64,000 nucleotides of DNA from Aurantiacibacter zhengii. GTDB taxonomy: Bacteria > Pseudomonadota > Alphaproteobacteria > Sphingomonadales > Sphingomonadaceae. The translations under genes were made by a program, and so were the position numbers. A model generated the notes under the pieces. That model was given only the letters and a program-made list of their open reading frames with translations. It was not told the origin of the DNA and did no database searches. Each line of letters begins with the position of its first letter. The first letter of the stretch is position 1. The stretch spans positions 1 to 64,000 of the forward strand of contig NZ_QXFL01000011.1 of NCBI RefSeq assembly GCF_003584125.1. Reading direction: 5' to 3'. This document shows positions 28,536-38,015 of this stretch, one piece after another.

Positions 28536-30119
28536 ATGACCAAGCCCAAAGTCCTCATTTCCGACAAGATGGACCCGAACGCCGCCCGCATCTTTGAAGA
28601 GCGCGGCTGCGATGTCGATGTCATTACCGGCAAGACGCCCGAAGAACTGAAATCCATTATCGGCGAGTACGACGGTCTTGCCATTCGTTCATCCACCAAG
28701 GTGACTGCCGAAATTCTCGATGCCGCCACCAATCTGAAGGTGATCGGCCGCGCCGGCATCGGTGTCGACAACGTCGATATTCCCGCCGCCTCGTCCAAGG
28801 GTGTGGTGGTGATGAACACCCCGTTCGGCAACTCCATCACCACGGCCGAGCACGCCATTGCCCTGATGATGGCACTCGCCCGCCAGATCCCCGAAGCCAA
28901 TGCACGCACGAAGGCGGGCGAATGGCCCAAGAGCGCGTTCATGGGTGTCGAGGTTACCGGCAAGACGCTGGGCCTGATCGGTGCGGGCAACATCGGCGCG
29001 ATTGTCGCCAGCCGCGCGCTGGGACTGAAGATGAAGGTCGTCGCCTACGACCCCTTCCTCACGCCCGAACGCGCGATCGAGATCGGGGTGGAAAAGGTCG
29101 ACCTGGAGCAACTCCTGACCCGCGCCGATTTCATTACCCTGCACACGCCCTTGACCGATGAGACGCGCAACATCCTCTCGCGGGAACGACTGGAGAAGAC
29201 CAAGCCAGGCGTTCGGATCGTGAATTGCGCGCGCGGCGGCCTGATCGACGAGGCTGCGCTGAAGGACATGCTGGAAAGCGGCCACGTGGCAGGCGCTGCG
29301 CTGGACGTGTTCCTGGAAGAGCCTGCCAAGGACAGCCCGCTGTTCGGTGCGCCCAACTTCATCTGCACCCCGCACCTCGGGGCATCCACCACCGAAGCGC
29401 AGGTCAACGTGGCGCTGCAGGTGGCAGAGCAGATGGCGGATTACCTCGTCAACGGCGGCGTTACCAACGCGCTCAACATGCCTTCGCTCAGCGCCGAGGA
29501 AGCCCCCAAGCTGAAGCCCTACATGGCGCTGGCCGAGAACCTCGGCTCGCTGGTGGGTCAGCTTGCCCACGGCGAACTGCCGAAGATCAGCATCGAGACC
29601 GAGGGCCACGCTGCCGAACTGAACCAGAAGCCCATCGTGGGTGCGGTTCTGGCCGGGCTGATGAAGCGCTATTCGCAGAGCGTGAACATGGTCAACGCAC
29701 CTTTCATGGCGAAGGAACGCGGCATCGAAGTGCGTGAAATCCGCAACGAGCGGGAAGGCACGTTCCAGACCCTGATCCGCGTAACCGTTGCCACCAGCCA
29801 GGGCAACCGCTCGGTCGCAGGGACCCTGTTCGGCAACTCGGATCCGCGCTTGGTGGAAATCTTCGGCATCGGTATCGAGGCGGAACTGTCCGGCGAGATG
29901 CTCTACATCGTCAACCAGGACGTTCCCGGCTTCATCGGACGGGTCGGCGCGCTGATGGGCGAGTACGACATCAACATCGGCACGTTCCACCTTGGTCGCC
30001 GTGCCAGCGGGGACGAGGCGATCATCCTGTTGAGCGTCGACCAGAAGATCCCGCAGAACGTGATCGACAAGGCTTGCGCGCTTGATGGCGTGAAAGTCGT
30101 TCGGGCGCTGTCGTTTTGA
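28536..30119 (+). CDS. serA: D-3-phosphoglycerate dehydrogenase
   Basis: A 527-residue enzyme for the first step of serine synthesis. The NAD site is LGLIGAGNIGAIVASRAL (about 147-164). The catalytic Arg, Glu and His lie in NCARGGLIDE, VFLEEPAKD and TPHLGASTTEAQV. An intervening domain (about 320-450) and a C-terminal ACT domain (about 455-527) make this the long, serine-regulated type. It is in an operon-like run with serC upstream and hisZ 42 bases downstream. Confidence 0.96.
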   Translation: MTKPKVLISDKMDPNAARIFEERGCDVDVITGKTPEELKSIIGEYDGLAIRSSTKVTAEILDAATNLKVIGRAGIGVDNVDIPAASSKGVVVMNTPFGNSITTAEHAIALMMALARQIPEANARTKAGEWPKSAFMGVEVTGKTLGLIGAGNIGAIVASRALGLKMKVVAYDPFLTPERAIEIGVEKVDLEQLLTRADFITLHTPLTDETRNILSRERLEKTKPGVRIVNCARGGLIDEAALKDMLESGHVAGAALDVFLEEPAKDSPLFGAPNFICTPHLGASTTEAQVNVALQVAEQMADYLVNGGVTNALNMPSLSAEEAPKLKPYMALAENLGSLVGQLAHGELPKISIETEGHAAELNQKPIVGAVLAGLMKRYSQSVNMVNAPFMAKERGIEVREIRNEREGTFQTLIRVTVATSQGNRSVAGTLFGNSDPRLVEIFGIGIEAELSGEMLYIVNQDVPGFIGRVGALMGEYDINIGTFHLGRRASGDEAIILLSVDQKIPQNVIDKACALDGVKVVRALSF

Positions 30120-30161
30120 GGCAACTGGCGTTCTGACGAAACTGGCCCTAGGGGAGCCGGC

Positions 30162-31274
30162 ATGACCGATCCGACACAGGACTTGCTTCCCGAAGGGCTG
30201 GAGGACCGCCTGCCGCAAAGCGCGGCTGCGGCCACCCGTATTGAACGCGCCATGCTGCGAGTGATGGGCGCGCACGGTTACGACCGTGTGCGTCCGCCGC
30301 TCGTGGAATTCGAGCAATCGATGGCACGGCGAATGAACGGATTGATGACGCGGAACATGTTCCGGTTCGTCGATCCAAGGTCGCTGCGCACGCTGGCACT
30401 TCGCGCCGACATGACCGTGCAAGTCGGTCGCATCGCCGCAACCGGGCTTGCCGAGGCACCGCGGCCCCTGCGCCTGTGCTATGCGGGACAGGTGGCCCGC
30501 ATTACCGGCACCACGCTGGAACCGCGCCGCGAAAACCTTCAGATCGGTGCCGAATTAATTGGTCGTGATACCGTGGCGGCCGCGGCGGAGGTCGTGGAAC
30601 TGGCGATCGCCGCACTCGAAGCTGCCGGAGCCAAGGGAATCTCGGTGGATTTCACCTTGCCCGACCTCGTGGATACGCTGGCCGATGGGCCGCTGCCGCT
30701 CTATCCGGAAGCCCGCGTGCGCGTGCGGCGCGAGCTCGATACCAAGGATGCTGGCGGCCTGATCGAAGCGGGCGGCGAGGCTTACCTCCCGCTTATTCAC
30801 GCGACAGGAGCCTTTCCCGAAGCCGCGGAGAAGCTGGCAGCGCTGGACAGCACCGGTGTGCTGGGCACTCGTATCGACGGCTTGCGCCAGATCGCCCGCC
30901 GCGTGGAGGGCCGCGCGCGGCTGACCCTCGACCCGAGCGAACGCCACGGCTTCGAATACCAGAGCTGGTTCGGCTTCACCCTGTATGCCGAGGGCGTCCG
31001 GGGCGAGCTCGGGCGCGGCGGAACATACTGCATCGGCGGCAGCGACGAGCCTGCAACCGGTTTCTCGCTCTATCCGGAGGAACTGGTGGAAGCGGTCAAG
31101 GCCGATGAAAAGCTGGGCGCGCGGCTGTTCCTGCCAATGGACCACGACCGGGATGCGGCGCAAAAGCTGCGCGAAGACGGCTGGCGCACCGTTGCCGCGC
31201 TTGATGCTGGCGACGATGCGGCAACGCTGGGTTGCTCCCATATACTCGAGGACGGGGCGGCAAGGCCGCTGTAG
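30162..31274 (+). CDS. hisZ: ATP phosphoribosyltransferase regulatory subunit
   Basis: A 370-residue relative of histidyl-tRNA synthetase catalytic domain. Class II motif 2 is recognisable around FRFVDPRSLRTLALRADMT. There is no anticodon-binding domain, which separates HisZ from HisS. HisZ acts with a short HisG in the first step of histidine synthesis. hisG is not in this window, so the pairing is inferred from the family. The short gap after serA suggests co-transcription. Confidence 0.88.
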   Translation: MTDPTQDLLPEGLEDRLPQSAAAATRIERAMLRVMGAHGYDRVRPPLVEFEQSMARRMNGLMTRNMFRFVDPRSLRTLALRADMTVQVGRIAATGLAEAPRPLRLCYAGQVARITGTTLEPRRENLQIGAELIGRDTVAAAAEVVELAIAALEAAGAKGISVDFTLPDLVDTLADGPLPLYPEARVRVRRELDTKDAGGLIEAGGEAYLPLIHATGAFPEAAEKLAALDSTGVLGTRIDGLRQIARRVEGRARLTLDPSERHGFEYQSWFGFTLYAEGVRGELGRGGTYCIGGSDEPATGFSLYPEELVEAVKADEKLGARLFLPMDHDRDAAQKLREDGWRTVAALDAGDDAATLGCSHILEDGAARPL

Positions 31275-31292
31275 ACCCGCCGCCCCTTCGGT

Positions 31293-32108
31293 TCAGCACA
31301 TTTGCGAAGGATCGGGACCCATACGTCCGTCGCCGCGATCAAGCCCGTCGATCGCGGCCATCTGTTTGTCCGAAAGCGTTAGGCCCAGCGCTTTGAAATT
31401 GGCCGCCGCGTGATCGCGGCTGCTGGCCTTGGGGATCGGGGCAAGACCGTGTTGTAGGTGCCACGCCAGAATCACGGCTGAAGCCGGCGCGTCCGTCTCT
31501 TCGGCGATGCGCTGGATCGTCCCGTCCTCCAGACCTTCACCCTGGCCAAGGGGAGACCAGCACTGCGTCACGATGCCCATTTCATCATGCACGCGTCGCA
31601 GTTCGCGCTGCTGGAACGAGGGATGCAGTTCGATCTGGTTCAGGGCGGGCGTAACGCCGGTTTCATCGACGATGCGCTTCAGATCCTGCTCGCGGAAGTT
31701 GGACACGCCGATGGACTTGGCCTTTCCGCTATCGCGAAGCTCAATGAGCGCCTTCCACGTGTCCACGAATTTGCCCTTGGCGGGACAGGGCCAGTGGATC
31801 AGCAGCATGTCGACGTGCTCGCGGCCCAGCCGTTCCAGGCTCTTGTCGAAAGCCTTCAGCGCCTCGTCATGGCCCTGGTCGTCGTTCCAGACCTTGGTCT
31901 GCAGGAAAATGTCGCTCCAGTCGCCAACGCCTTTGCCCACTCCGGTCTCGTTCTCGTAGACCGCAGCGGTGTCGATCAGCCAGTAACCCACATCGATGGC
32001 GGTGGACACGGCACCGTCGGCGTCCCCGTCAGGAATCTGGAAGGTTCCAAAGCCAAGCTGCGGGATCTGGCGATCATCGTTGAGGGTAAGGGTGGGATAG
32101 TCGGTCAT
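31293..32108 (-). CDS. Aldo/keto reductase
   Basis: A 271-residue NADPH-dependent oxidoreductase similar to 2,5-diketo-D-gluconate reductases. Catalytic Asp and Tyr are in LIDTAAVYENE, Lys in FLQTKVWND and His in LLIHWPCP. LNQIELHPSFQQ and IPKASSRDHAAANF are typical cofactor-site segments. The substrate cannot be told from sequence. The gene lies between the hisZ and purA genes on the opposite strand and is convergent with hisZ. Confidence 0.92.
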   Translation of the reverse strand: MTDYPTLTLNDDRQIPQLGFGTFQIPDGDADGAVSTAIDVGYWLIDTAAVYENETGVGKGVGDWSDIFLQTKVWNDDQGHDEALKAFDKSLERLGREHVDMLLIHWPCPAKGKFVDTWKALIELRDSGKAKSIGVSNFREQDLKRIVDETGVTPALNQIELHPSFQQRELRRVHDEMGIVTQCWSPLGQGEGLEDGTIQRIAEETDAPASAVILAWHLQHGLAPIPKASSRDHAAANFKALGLTLSDKQMAAIDGLDRGDGRMGPDPSQMC

Positions 32109-32280
32109 CAGGTTCTCCTTTGCTAACCTAACGGACTCGCAAGCCGATCTTTCCGGGGAGCATGCACGGACTTTCGCCCATGGGGTGTCGCGATATCACA
32201 CGGCGAAGCGCGCCTCGCGTGTTGCCCTTTCCCGCAGCATTGCCTAGTGCGCGGCGGGTTCTCTCGAAAAGGATTTTGTA

Positions 32281-33570
32281 GTGGCCAATGTCACCGTGAT
32301 CGGCGCCCAGTGGGGCGATGAAGGCAAGGGCAAGATCGTCGACTGGCTGGCCGCGCGCGCCGATGCCGTCGTGCGTTTCCAGGGCGGCCACAACGCCGGG
32401 CACACGCTGGTGGTGGGGGACCAGACCTACAAGCTTTCTTTGCTGCCCAGCGGCATCGTCACCGGCACGCTGTCGCTCATCGGCAACGGTGTGGTACTGG
32501 ATCCGTGGGCGCTGAAATCCGAGATCGAGAAGCTGGAGGGGCAGGGCGTTACGATCACTCCCGATAACTTCGGTATCGCCGATAACTGCCCGCTGATCCT
32601 GCCACTGCACCGCGACCTCGACGGGCTTCGCGAAAGTGCTGCGGGGGCAGGCAAGATCGGCACCACCGGTCGCGGTATTGGCCCGGCTTACGAAGACAAG
32701 GTGGGCCGCCGCGCCATTCGCGTATGCGACCTGGCACATCTCGACGAAATCGGCCCGATGCTCGATCGCCTGTGCGCGCACCACGATGCGCTGCGTGCCG
32801 GTTTCGGGCAGGGCGGGGTGGACCGCGAAAAGCTGCTTGCAGAGCTGCGCGAAATCGCGCCGTTTGTGCAGCAGTTCGCCCAACCGGTCTGGAAACGCCT
32901 GAACGAAGTGAAGAAGGCTGGCGCGAAGATCCTCTTCGAAGGCGCGCAGGGCGTTCTGCTGGACGTCGACCACGGCACCTACCCCTTCGTAACCAGCTCC
33001 AACACAGTTTCCGGCACGGTTGCCAGCGGCACCGGCATGGGTCCGGGCGCTGCGGGCTTCGTCCTTGGTATCGTGAAGGCCTACACCACCCGCGTGGGCA
33101 GCGGCCCGTTCCCTACTGAGCTGGAAGACGAGATCGGCCAGAAGCTGGGTGAGCGCGGCCACGAATTCGGCACCGTCACCGCGCGCAAGCGGCGCTGCGG
33201 CTGGTTCGATGCGGTGCTGGTGCGCCAGACCTGTGCGCTTTCCGGCGTGACCGGTATCGCGCTGACCAAGATCGACGTGCTTGATGGGTTCGAGACGATC
33301 CGCATCTGCACCGGCTACAGGCTGGGTGACGAGGTTCTCGACTACCTGCCTGCCCATGCCGCGGCGCAGGCTGCAGTGGAGCCGATCTACGAGGAATTCG
33401 AAGGCTGGCAGGGCACTACCGTCGGCGCGCGGAGCTGGGCCGATCTTCCCGCGCAGGCGATCAAGTACATCCGCCGCATCGAAGAACTGATCGAATGCCC
33501 GGTGGCGAGCGTTTCCACCAGTCCGGAGCGCGAGGACACGATCTTGGTACGAGATCCCTTCGCAGACTGA
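32281..33570 (+). CDS. purA: Adenylosuccinate synthetase
   Basis: A 429-residue GTP-dependent enzyme that joins IMP and aspartate for AMP synthesis. The start is GTG followed by the P-loop region [42 protein letters not shown] and the ending [14 protein letters not shown] are family hallmarks. It is complete and of normal length. Confidence 0.97.
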   Translation: MANVTVIGAQWGDEGKGKIVDWLAARADAVVRFQGGHNAGHTLVVGDQTYKLSLLPSGIVTGTLSLIGNGVVLDPWALKSEIEKLEGQGVTITPDNFGIADNCPLILPLHRDLDGLRESAAGAGKIGTTGRGIGPAYEDKVGRRAIRVCDLAHLDEIGPMLDRLCAHHDALRAGFGQGGVDREKLLAELREIAPFVQQFAQPVWKRLNEVKKAGAKILFEGAQGVLLDVDHGTYPFVTSSNTVSGTVASGTGMGPGAAGFVLGIVKAYTTRVGSGPFPTELEDEIGQKLGERGHEFGTVTARKRRCGWFDAVLVRQTCALSGVTGIALTKIDVLDGFETIRICTGYRLGDEVLDYLPAHAAAQAAVEPIYEEFEGWQGTTVGARSWADLPAQAIKYIRRIEELIECPVASVSTSPEREDTILVRDPFAD

Positions 33571-33645
33571 TTTGACTGCATAATTCTTGACTTGATCCCA
33601 TTTTGTTCTACCTGTGTTCTCTATTGATTCGCAGGGGAGAATGCA

Positions 33646-34656
33646 GTGGGACAGGTCGATTTCGCATACGAAATGGCGGCGGATTCGGCTGGCCTTCCGC
33701 TGGCTGTTTCCATTTTCGGTGACAGTTCCGACGTTCGCCAGCTGCTGCAGGAAGATGTCGAGGCGGCCGGCTTCTCCACTCGGGAAAGCGGAACGCTGGA
33801 CGAACTGCTGGCGGGCGATGCCCGGGCACTGGGAGACCTGGTGCTGGTAGACTGCCCGCGGCCCGATGTCGCCTCGATGGCAGCGCTCGCCCGGCTGGAC
33901 AGCCGCGTGGCGCATGCTGGCGGCAAGCTGATCGTTTCCACATCGCGGGAAGGGCTGGAGGACATCTTCGGGGCCTGCGCCGAAAGCCATGCGCAGATCC
34001 TTGTCGATCCCACGCGGGCGGAACGTGTGATCGCCCTTGGCCGCATGCTTGCCGAACTGCCCAGGTTGCGGCTGCGCGAACTGTCGGAGACGGATCGTCT
34101 GGCCCTGCTGCGCCTTACCGAACAGGTCGGCAAGATTGCGGAGCGACTGGACCGCATCGATCGCAAGGCAGGTGGCGGCCAGTGGGGGCAGGATGCACCG
34201 TTCGGTGGGGACAGCGCGTTTCGCTTCGAGAGCCCTGTCGATACCTACCGCGGCCCCGGCATTGAGCGGCAGCAGGCCAAAGTGCCGCAACGCAAGAGCC
34301 GACCCGCGCTGCCCAGCGCAACGCTGGTTCGCAAGATCATCACCGCCCGCAGGCTGCGCGCCCGTTTCATGAATGCCGAACTGTTTGCCGATCCTGCGTG
34401 GGATATGCTGCTGGACCTGACCGCGGCGCGCGTTGAGCATGCGCGAGTTTCGGTCACCTCGCTGTGCATCGCATCGGGAGTGCCGCCCACCACGGCGCTG
34501 CGCTGGATCGGGCAGATGACCGAGGCGGGGCTGTTCGAACGGGTGGAGGACGACTGCGACCGCCGCCGGGCCTTCATCCGCCTGTCGGACAAGGCCGCCG
34601 ATGGCATGGCGCGCTACTTTGCGGAACTGGGGCACGACGCAGCGGCGCTGGTCTAG
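33646..34656 (+). CDS. MarR/winged-helix regulator with N-terminal receiver-like domain
   Basis: A 336-residue protein found in sphingomonads next to purA. About residues 18-140 resemble a degenerate receiver (VSIFGDSSDVRQLLQEDVEA). The C-terminus (about 225-336) is a winged helix with ARVSVTSLCIASGVPPTTAL and FERVEDDCDRRRAFIRLSDK, as in MarR-like regulators. GTG start, with GGGGAG 7 bases upstream. A TTGACT (33587-33592) and TACCTG (33609-33614), 16 bases apart, form a plausible promoter. Targets are unknown. Confidence 0.8.
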   Translation: MGQVDFAYEMAADSAGLPLAVSIFGDSSDVRQLLQEDVEAAGFSTRESGTLDELLAGDARALGDLVLVDCPRPDVASMAALARLDSRVAHAGGKLIVSTSREGLEDIFGACAESHAQILVDPTRAERVIALGRMLAELPRLRLRELSETDRLALLRLTEQVGKIAERLDRIDRKAGGGQWGQDAPFGGDSAFRFESPVDTYRGPGIERQQAKVPQRKSRPALPSATLVRKIITARRLRARFMNAELFADPAWDMLLDLTAARVEHARVSVTSLCIASGVPPTTALRWIGQMTEAGLFERVEDDCDRRRAFIRLSDKAADGMARYFAELGHDAAALV

Positions 34657-34678
34657 CGCGCCAGTACCGACGAGGGTT

Positions 34679-35659
34679 TTAGCGCCTGCCGAAAGCTTCC
34701 TGAACCAATGCGGGTTCGGTTACTCCGTTCGCGATCAGCACCTGAACCAGAATGCGGGCCTTCGCAGGTCCCAGGGCACGCGCGGCAACGAAACCGTGAA
34801 TGTCGTCGTCCGGCTCCCGGTCCACCAGGCCTTCATCCACTCTCGTCGCTCGGACGACCACGATCCCTTCGTGTGCCGCCTCCGCCAGCGCCTGGCGCAC
34901 GGTGTCCGGCGCATTGCCATCTCCCAGGCCCGCCAGCACGATGCCCCGGGCGCCCGCCTTCACAAGCTGGTGCACGCTATCGCCGGTCTGCCCGGCATGG
35001 CAATGCAGGATCGGCACTTCCGGAAACTCGCGCGGGAAGTGCCACCGGGCGGGCTCGTCCAGCCGCCATTGGCCCTGCAACCAGTCGAGCGAAGCCGGTG
35101 TCGCCAGGGCCACCGCTCCGCGCGGGAAACCTTCGAAAGCGTTGGAACCGGTCGTCCTCGCCTTGCGGGCATCGCGGGCAGAAAGGACCTGGTCACCCAT
35201 CACCAGCAGAACGCCGCGGCCGCGCGCCTCGGCATCGGCGGCCACGCGTACGGCCGTGGCGAAATTGCGCAGTCCGTCGCTGCCTACGGCATCGGCAGGA
35301 CGCATCGCACCGACAAGCACGACGGGCTTGGCAGTGGGCAGCGTCAGGTCGAGCAGGAAGGCGGTTTCCTCCGCCGTGTCGGTACCGTGGGTGATGATCA
35401 CGGCGTCGCGATCGGGATCGTCCATCGCGGCGCAGATGCTCTCGTGCAGGTCGCGCCAGATGGCGGGGCCGATATTGGCCGAATCGATGTTGGCCACCTG
35501 CCGTCCTTCGAGCCGAGCCTTGACACCCAGCGCGGCGAATTCGGCGAGGAAATCGGCAATATCGATCTGGCCCGGGCGATAGTCGCGCCGCGTGGCGTTG
35601 CCGGCCTGACCGGCAATCGTGCCGCCGGTGGCGAGAACAAGGATGGAGGCATCACGCAT
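34679..35659 (-). CDS. L-asparaginase
   Basis: A 326-residue amidohydrolase. The two catalytic threonine motifs are VLATGGTIAG near the N-terminus and ITHGTDTAEETAF near residue 90. There is no signal peptide, so it is probably the cytoplasmic type. The ATG at 35659 starts directly at the core fold; upstream in-frame sequence is low in similarity to anything. It is the last core-type gene before the island. Confidence 0.92.
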   Translation of the reverse strand: MRDASILVLATGGTIAGQAGNATRRDYRPGQIDIADFLAEFAALGVKARLEGRQVANIDSANIGPAIWRDLHESICAAMDDPDRDAVIITHGTDTAEETAFLLDLTLPTAKPVVLVGAMRPADAVGSDGLRNFATAVRVAADAEARGRGVLLVMGDQVLSARDARKARTTGSNAFEGFPRGAVALATPASLDWLQGQWRLDEPARWHFPREFPEVPILHCHAGQTGDSVHQLVKAGARGIVLAGLGDGNAPDTVRQALAEAAHEGIVVVRATRVDEGLVDREPDDDIHGFVAARALGPAKARILVQVLIANGVTEPALVQEAFGRR

Positions 35660-35755
35660 GGTCGCAGGCGTTAGCGGCGAGTCGGGGCCTAGGCCAGTGC
35701 CCTTGCGTGAAAACTGGTGGTGTGTGCAGTCATGCGCGAACCAGTCTGCATTAGC

Positions 35756-35910
35756 AAATTTCCCTGATTTGCGGGATTTTACAGGGAAATTACAAGAATT
35801 GGCTCGGTTTTGCAGGTCGCGAGTCACCCCGAAACGGCGGAGATCTGCCGTTCTCCTTCGGGATTTCCCTAGACTCAGAACAGGGAATTCGTTTGTCGTT
35901 AACAGGGAAG
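35756..35910. repeat. CAGGGAA repeat cluster at the left edge of the island
   Basis: The 335-base gap between the asparaginase and the HTH gene has no convincing gene. It holds copies of CAGGGAAAT-like octamers in both orientations at about 35756-35766, 35781-35790, 35862-35870, 35880-35889 and 35902-35910. Several are preceded by A or AA. The density suggests a protein-binding array or the end of a mobile element rather than chance. From memory, similar tracts occur near integrases in other alphaproteobacteria, but this was not checked. Confidence 0.5.
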
Positions 35911-35994
35911 TCTTAGCGCAGATCAGCGAAACGAAGAGCCAATGATCACTTAAGCCGCCGAAGCAACTTGTTCGAGTTTGTGTAGCTCACGCTG

Positions 35995-36381
35995 TTAGCT
36001 CGGATCGAGATCGCTTGTGCCCGCAGAACTGTAAATAGCTGTTCGGACCTTGGCGAGTGCGCGTTCGAGATCTCGTTCGATCGCCCGCAATTCCAATGCC
36101 AAAACGACATCGCCATGACCTGTAAGTTCCAAGACAAGAGCCATTACCGAAGGCGATCTTGTCGCTAAGGCCAGTAAGTGTAGTCCGCTCGGACTCGCCT
36201 CGCCGTGCAGCCATTTTCGCGCTGTCCTATCACTGACGTGGGTCCAACGCATCACCGTCTTTGCTGCTCTACGAGTCGCCCCGAGATCGCTCGTAAGAGT
36301 TCGCCCAATATGTGTCGCAAGTTCGGAATCCGTCAGCACGAACGGTAAATCCGGAACTTGAGTTCCGCTATTAAGAACCAC
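35995..36381 (-). CDS. HTH regulator divergent from the serine recombinase
   Basis: A 128-residue protein, probable GTG start with AAAGGG 8 bases upstream. A helix-turn-helix-like segment is visible at about 38-60 (AAKTVMRWTHVSDRTARKWL). The C-terminal half is helical and charged. It is transcribed divergently from the recombinase with only 59 bases between the starts, the usual layout for a repressor controlling an integrase. I do not recognise a named family. Confidence 0.65.
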   Translation of the reverse strand: MVLNSGTQVPDLPFVLTDSELATHIGRTLTSDLGATRRAAKTVMRWTHVSDRTARKWLHGEASPSGLHLLALATRSPSVMALVLELTGHGDVVLALELRAIERDLERALAKVRTAIYSSAGTSDLDPS

Positions 36382-36440
36382 GCTTCACCCTTTCCTATAG
36401 TAGAACGCGCCTTTCGCAGCAGGCTCGGTGCAAGGCAGTT

Positions 36441-38015
36441 ATGGTAATCAACTGGTTGGACACGGATGGGGTAACACCGCCCGACGAACCGCCTAAGCAG
36501 CGCGCGGCGGAATATGTTCGCATGTCCACGGAACACCAGAAATACTCGACCGACAACCAGTCAGATGCGATCCGCAGATACGCCGAGCAGCGCGGATATG
36601 AAATTGTCCGGACTTATGCCGACGAGGGCAAGAGTGGCCTCAACATCGGAGGTCGCCTGGCACTCCAGCAGCTTCTTGAGGACGTCGAAGCTGGTCGCGC
36701 TGATTTCAGCGCATTGCTAGTCTATGACGTGAGCCGCTGGGGCCGCTTCCAGGATCCGGACGAGGCAGCAAGCTACGAGCTGCGTTGTCGCCGTGCCGGC
36801 GTGCAGGTCCACTACTGCGCCGAACAGTTCGAGAATGATGGCAGCATCGGATCCTCGATCATCAAGACCGTCAAGCGAGCAATGGCGGGTGAATATAGCC
36901 GCGAGCTTTCGGTCAAGGTTTTCGCAGGCCAGGCCAACCTCATCCGGCTCGGATACAGGCAAGGCGGGCCGGCGGGCTTTGGCCTCCGGCGTATGTTGGT
37001 TGACCAGTCAGGCACTGAGAAAGAGCTTCTCGATACCGGCCAACATAAGAGCATTGCCACTGATCGGGTAATCCTCGTCCCAGGCCCCGACGATGAGATT
37101 TCAATTGTTCGCGAGGTGTATGATCAATTTGTTGAACATGGCCGGACCGAGCGAGAGATTGCCGATGACCTCAATCAGCGCGGGATCGTAACGGATCTCG
37201 GTCGCCCGTGGACTCGCGGTTCAGTCCATCAATTGCTGATCAATGAGAAGTACATTGGAAACAATGTCTGGGCCCGTACTTCCTGCAAGCTCAAAAGCGC
37301 TCATGTCCGCAACGATCCCAGTGACTGGATCAGGGCGGATGGTGCCTTTGAAGGCATCGTCCCTGCTGAGTTGTTCAACGCAGCACAGGTTATCATCCGC
37401 CAACGAAGTGCGCGACTGACCAACGATCAAATGCTTGAGCAACTTGCAGGCATCCTGAAGCTTAACGGCTACTTGTCTGGCCTCATCATAGACGAAGCCG
37501 AAGACTGCCCGTCGAGCAGTTCCTTCCGTTCACGGTTCGGAAGCTTGCTCCGGGCATATGCCCTCGTGGGCTTCGCACCCGACCATGATTACCGCTATCT
37601 CGAGACCAACCGCAAGCTGCGGGAGATGTATCCCGGCATTATTCAATCGGTTGTAGACGGGATCAACGAGGCTGGTGGTGTAGCCACACGTGACCCGATA
37701 ACCGATCTGCTGACGATCAATCGCGAATTCACAGCCTCGCTCGTGATCGTCCGCTGCTTCCATACATCAGCTGCCAGCTTGCGCTGGAAATTACGCCTCG
37801 ACACCGCGCTTAAACCCAATCTTACCGTCGCCATTCGGATGGACGACAGCAACGAGAAGCCGAAGGATTACTACCTGCTGCCACGGCTCGACATGCGCGA
37901 TGCCGTTCTGCGACTTGCAGAATACAATGGTCTTTCGCTTGATGCCTATCGCTTCGACACTCTGGCACCTTTCTTCCAGATGGCAGCGCGTGCGCAATTC
38001 AGGGAGGCGGCCTGA
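36441..38015 (+). CDS. Large serine recombinase (left)
   Basis: A 524-residue site-specific recombinase. The resolvase domain (about 22-170) contains the nucleophile Ser about 29 in YVRMSTEHQKYSTDNQ and the Arg-rich VYDVSRWGRF. A recombinase domain (about 185-300) with GFGLRRMLVD and TRGSVHQLLINEKYIGN follows, then a long C-terminal region. It lacks the Cys-rich zinc ribbon of many large serine integrases. AAGG precedes the ATG. The stop overlaps the next gene (TGATG), so it is co-translated with two ParB-like genes, an unusual linkage for an integrase. Confidence 0.93.
   Translation: MVINWLDTDGVTPPDEPPKQRAAEYVRMSTEHQKYSTDNQSDAIRRYAEQRGYEIVRTYADEGKSGLNIGGRLALQQLLEDVEAGRADFSALLVYDVSRWGRFQDPDEAASYELRCRRAGVQVHYCAEQFENDGSIGSSIIKTVKRAMAGEYSRELSVKVFAGQANLIRLGYRQGGPAGFGLRRMLVDQSGTEKELLDTGQHKSIATDRVILVPGPDDEISIVREVYDQFVEHGRTEREIADDLNQRGIVTDLGRPWTRGSVHQLLINEKYIGNNVWARTSCKLKSAHVRNDPSDWIRADGAFEGIVPAELFNAAQVIIRQRSARLTNDQMLEQLAGILKLNGYLSGLIIDEAEDCPSSSSFRSRFGSLLRAYALVGFAPDHDYRYLETNRKLREMYPGIIQSVVDGINEAGGVATRDPITDLLTINREFTASLVIVRCFHTSAASLRWKLRLDTALKPNLTVAIRMDDSNEKPKDYYLLPRLDMRDAVLRLAEYNGLSLDAYRFDTLAPFFQMAARAQFREAA

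Noticed and set aside
28689-30422. A 577-codon minus-strand frame opposite serA
   Set aside because: Antisense shadow caused by GC-rich codon bias; serA is complete and conserved on the other strand. The same applies to long frames opposite purA (32128-34635), dsbD (14805-16196) and glycerate/serine genes.
30162-31274. Histidyl-tRNA synthetase (hisS) for the gene after serA
   Set aside because: The chain lacks the anticodon-binding domain and has HisZ-like length.
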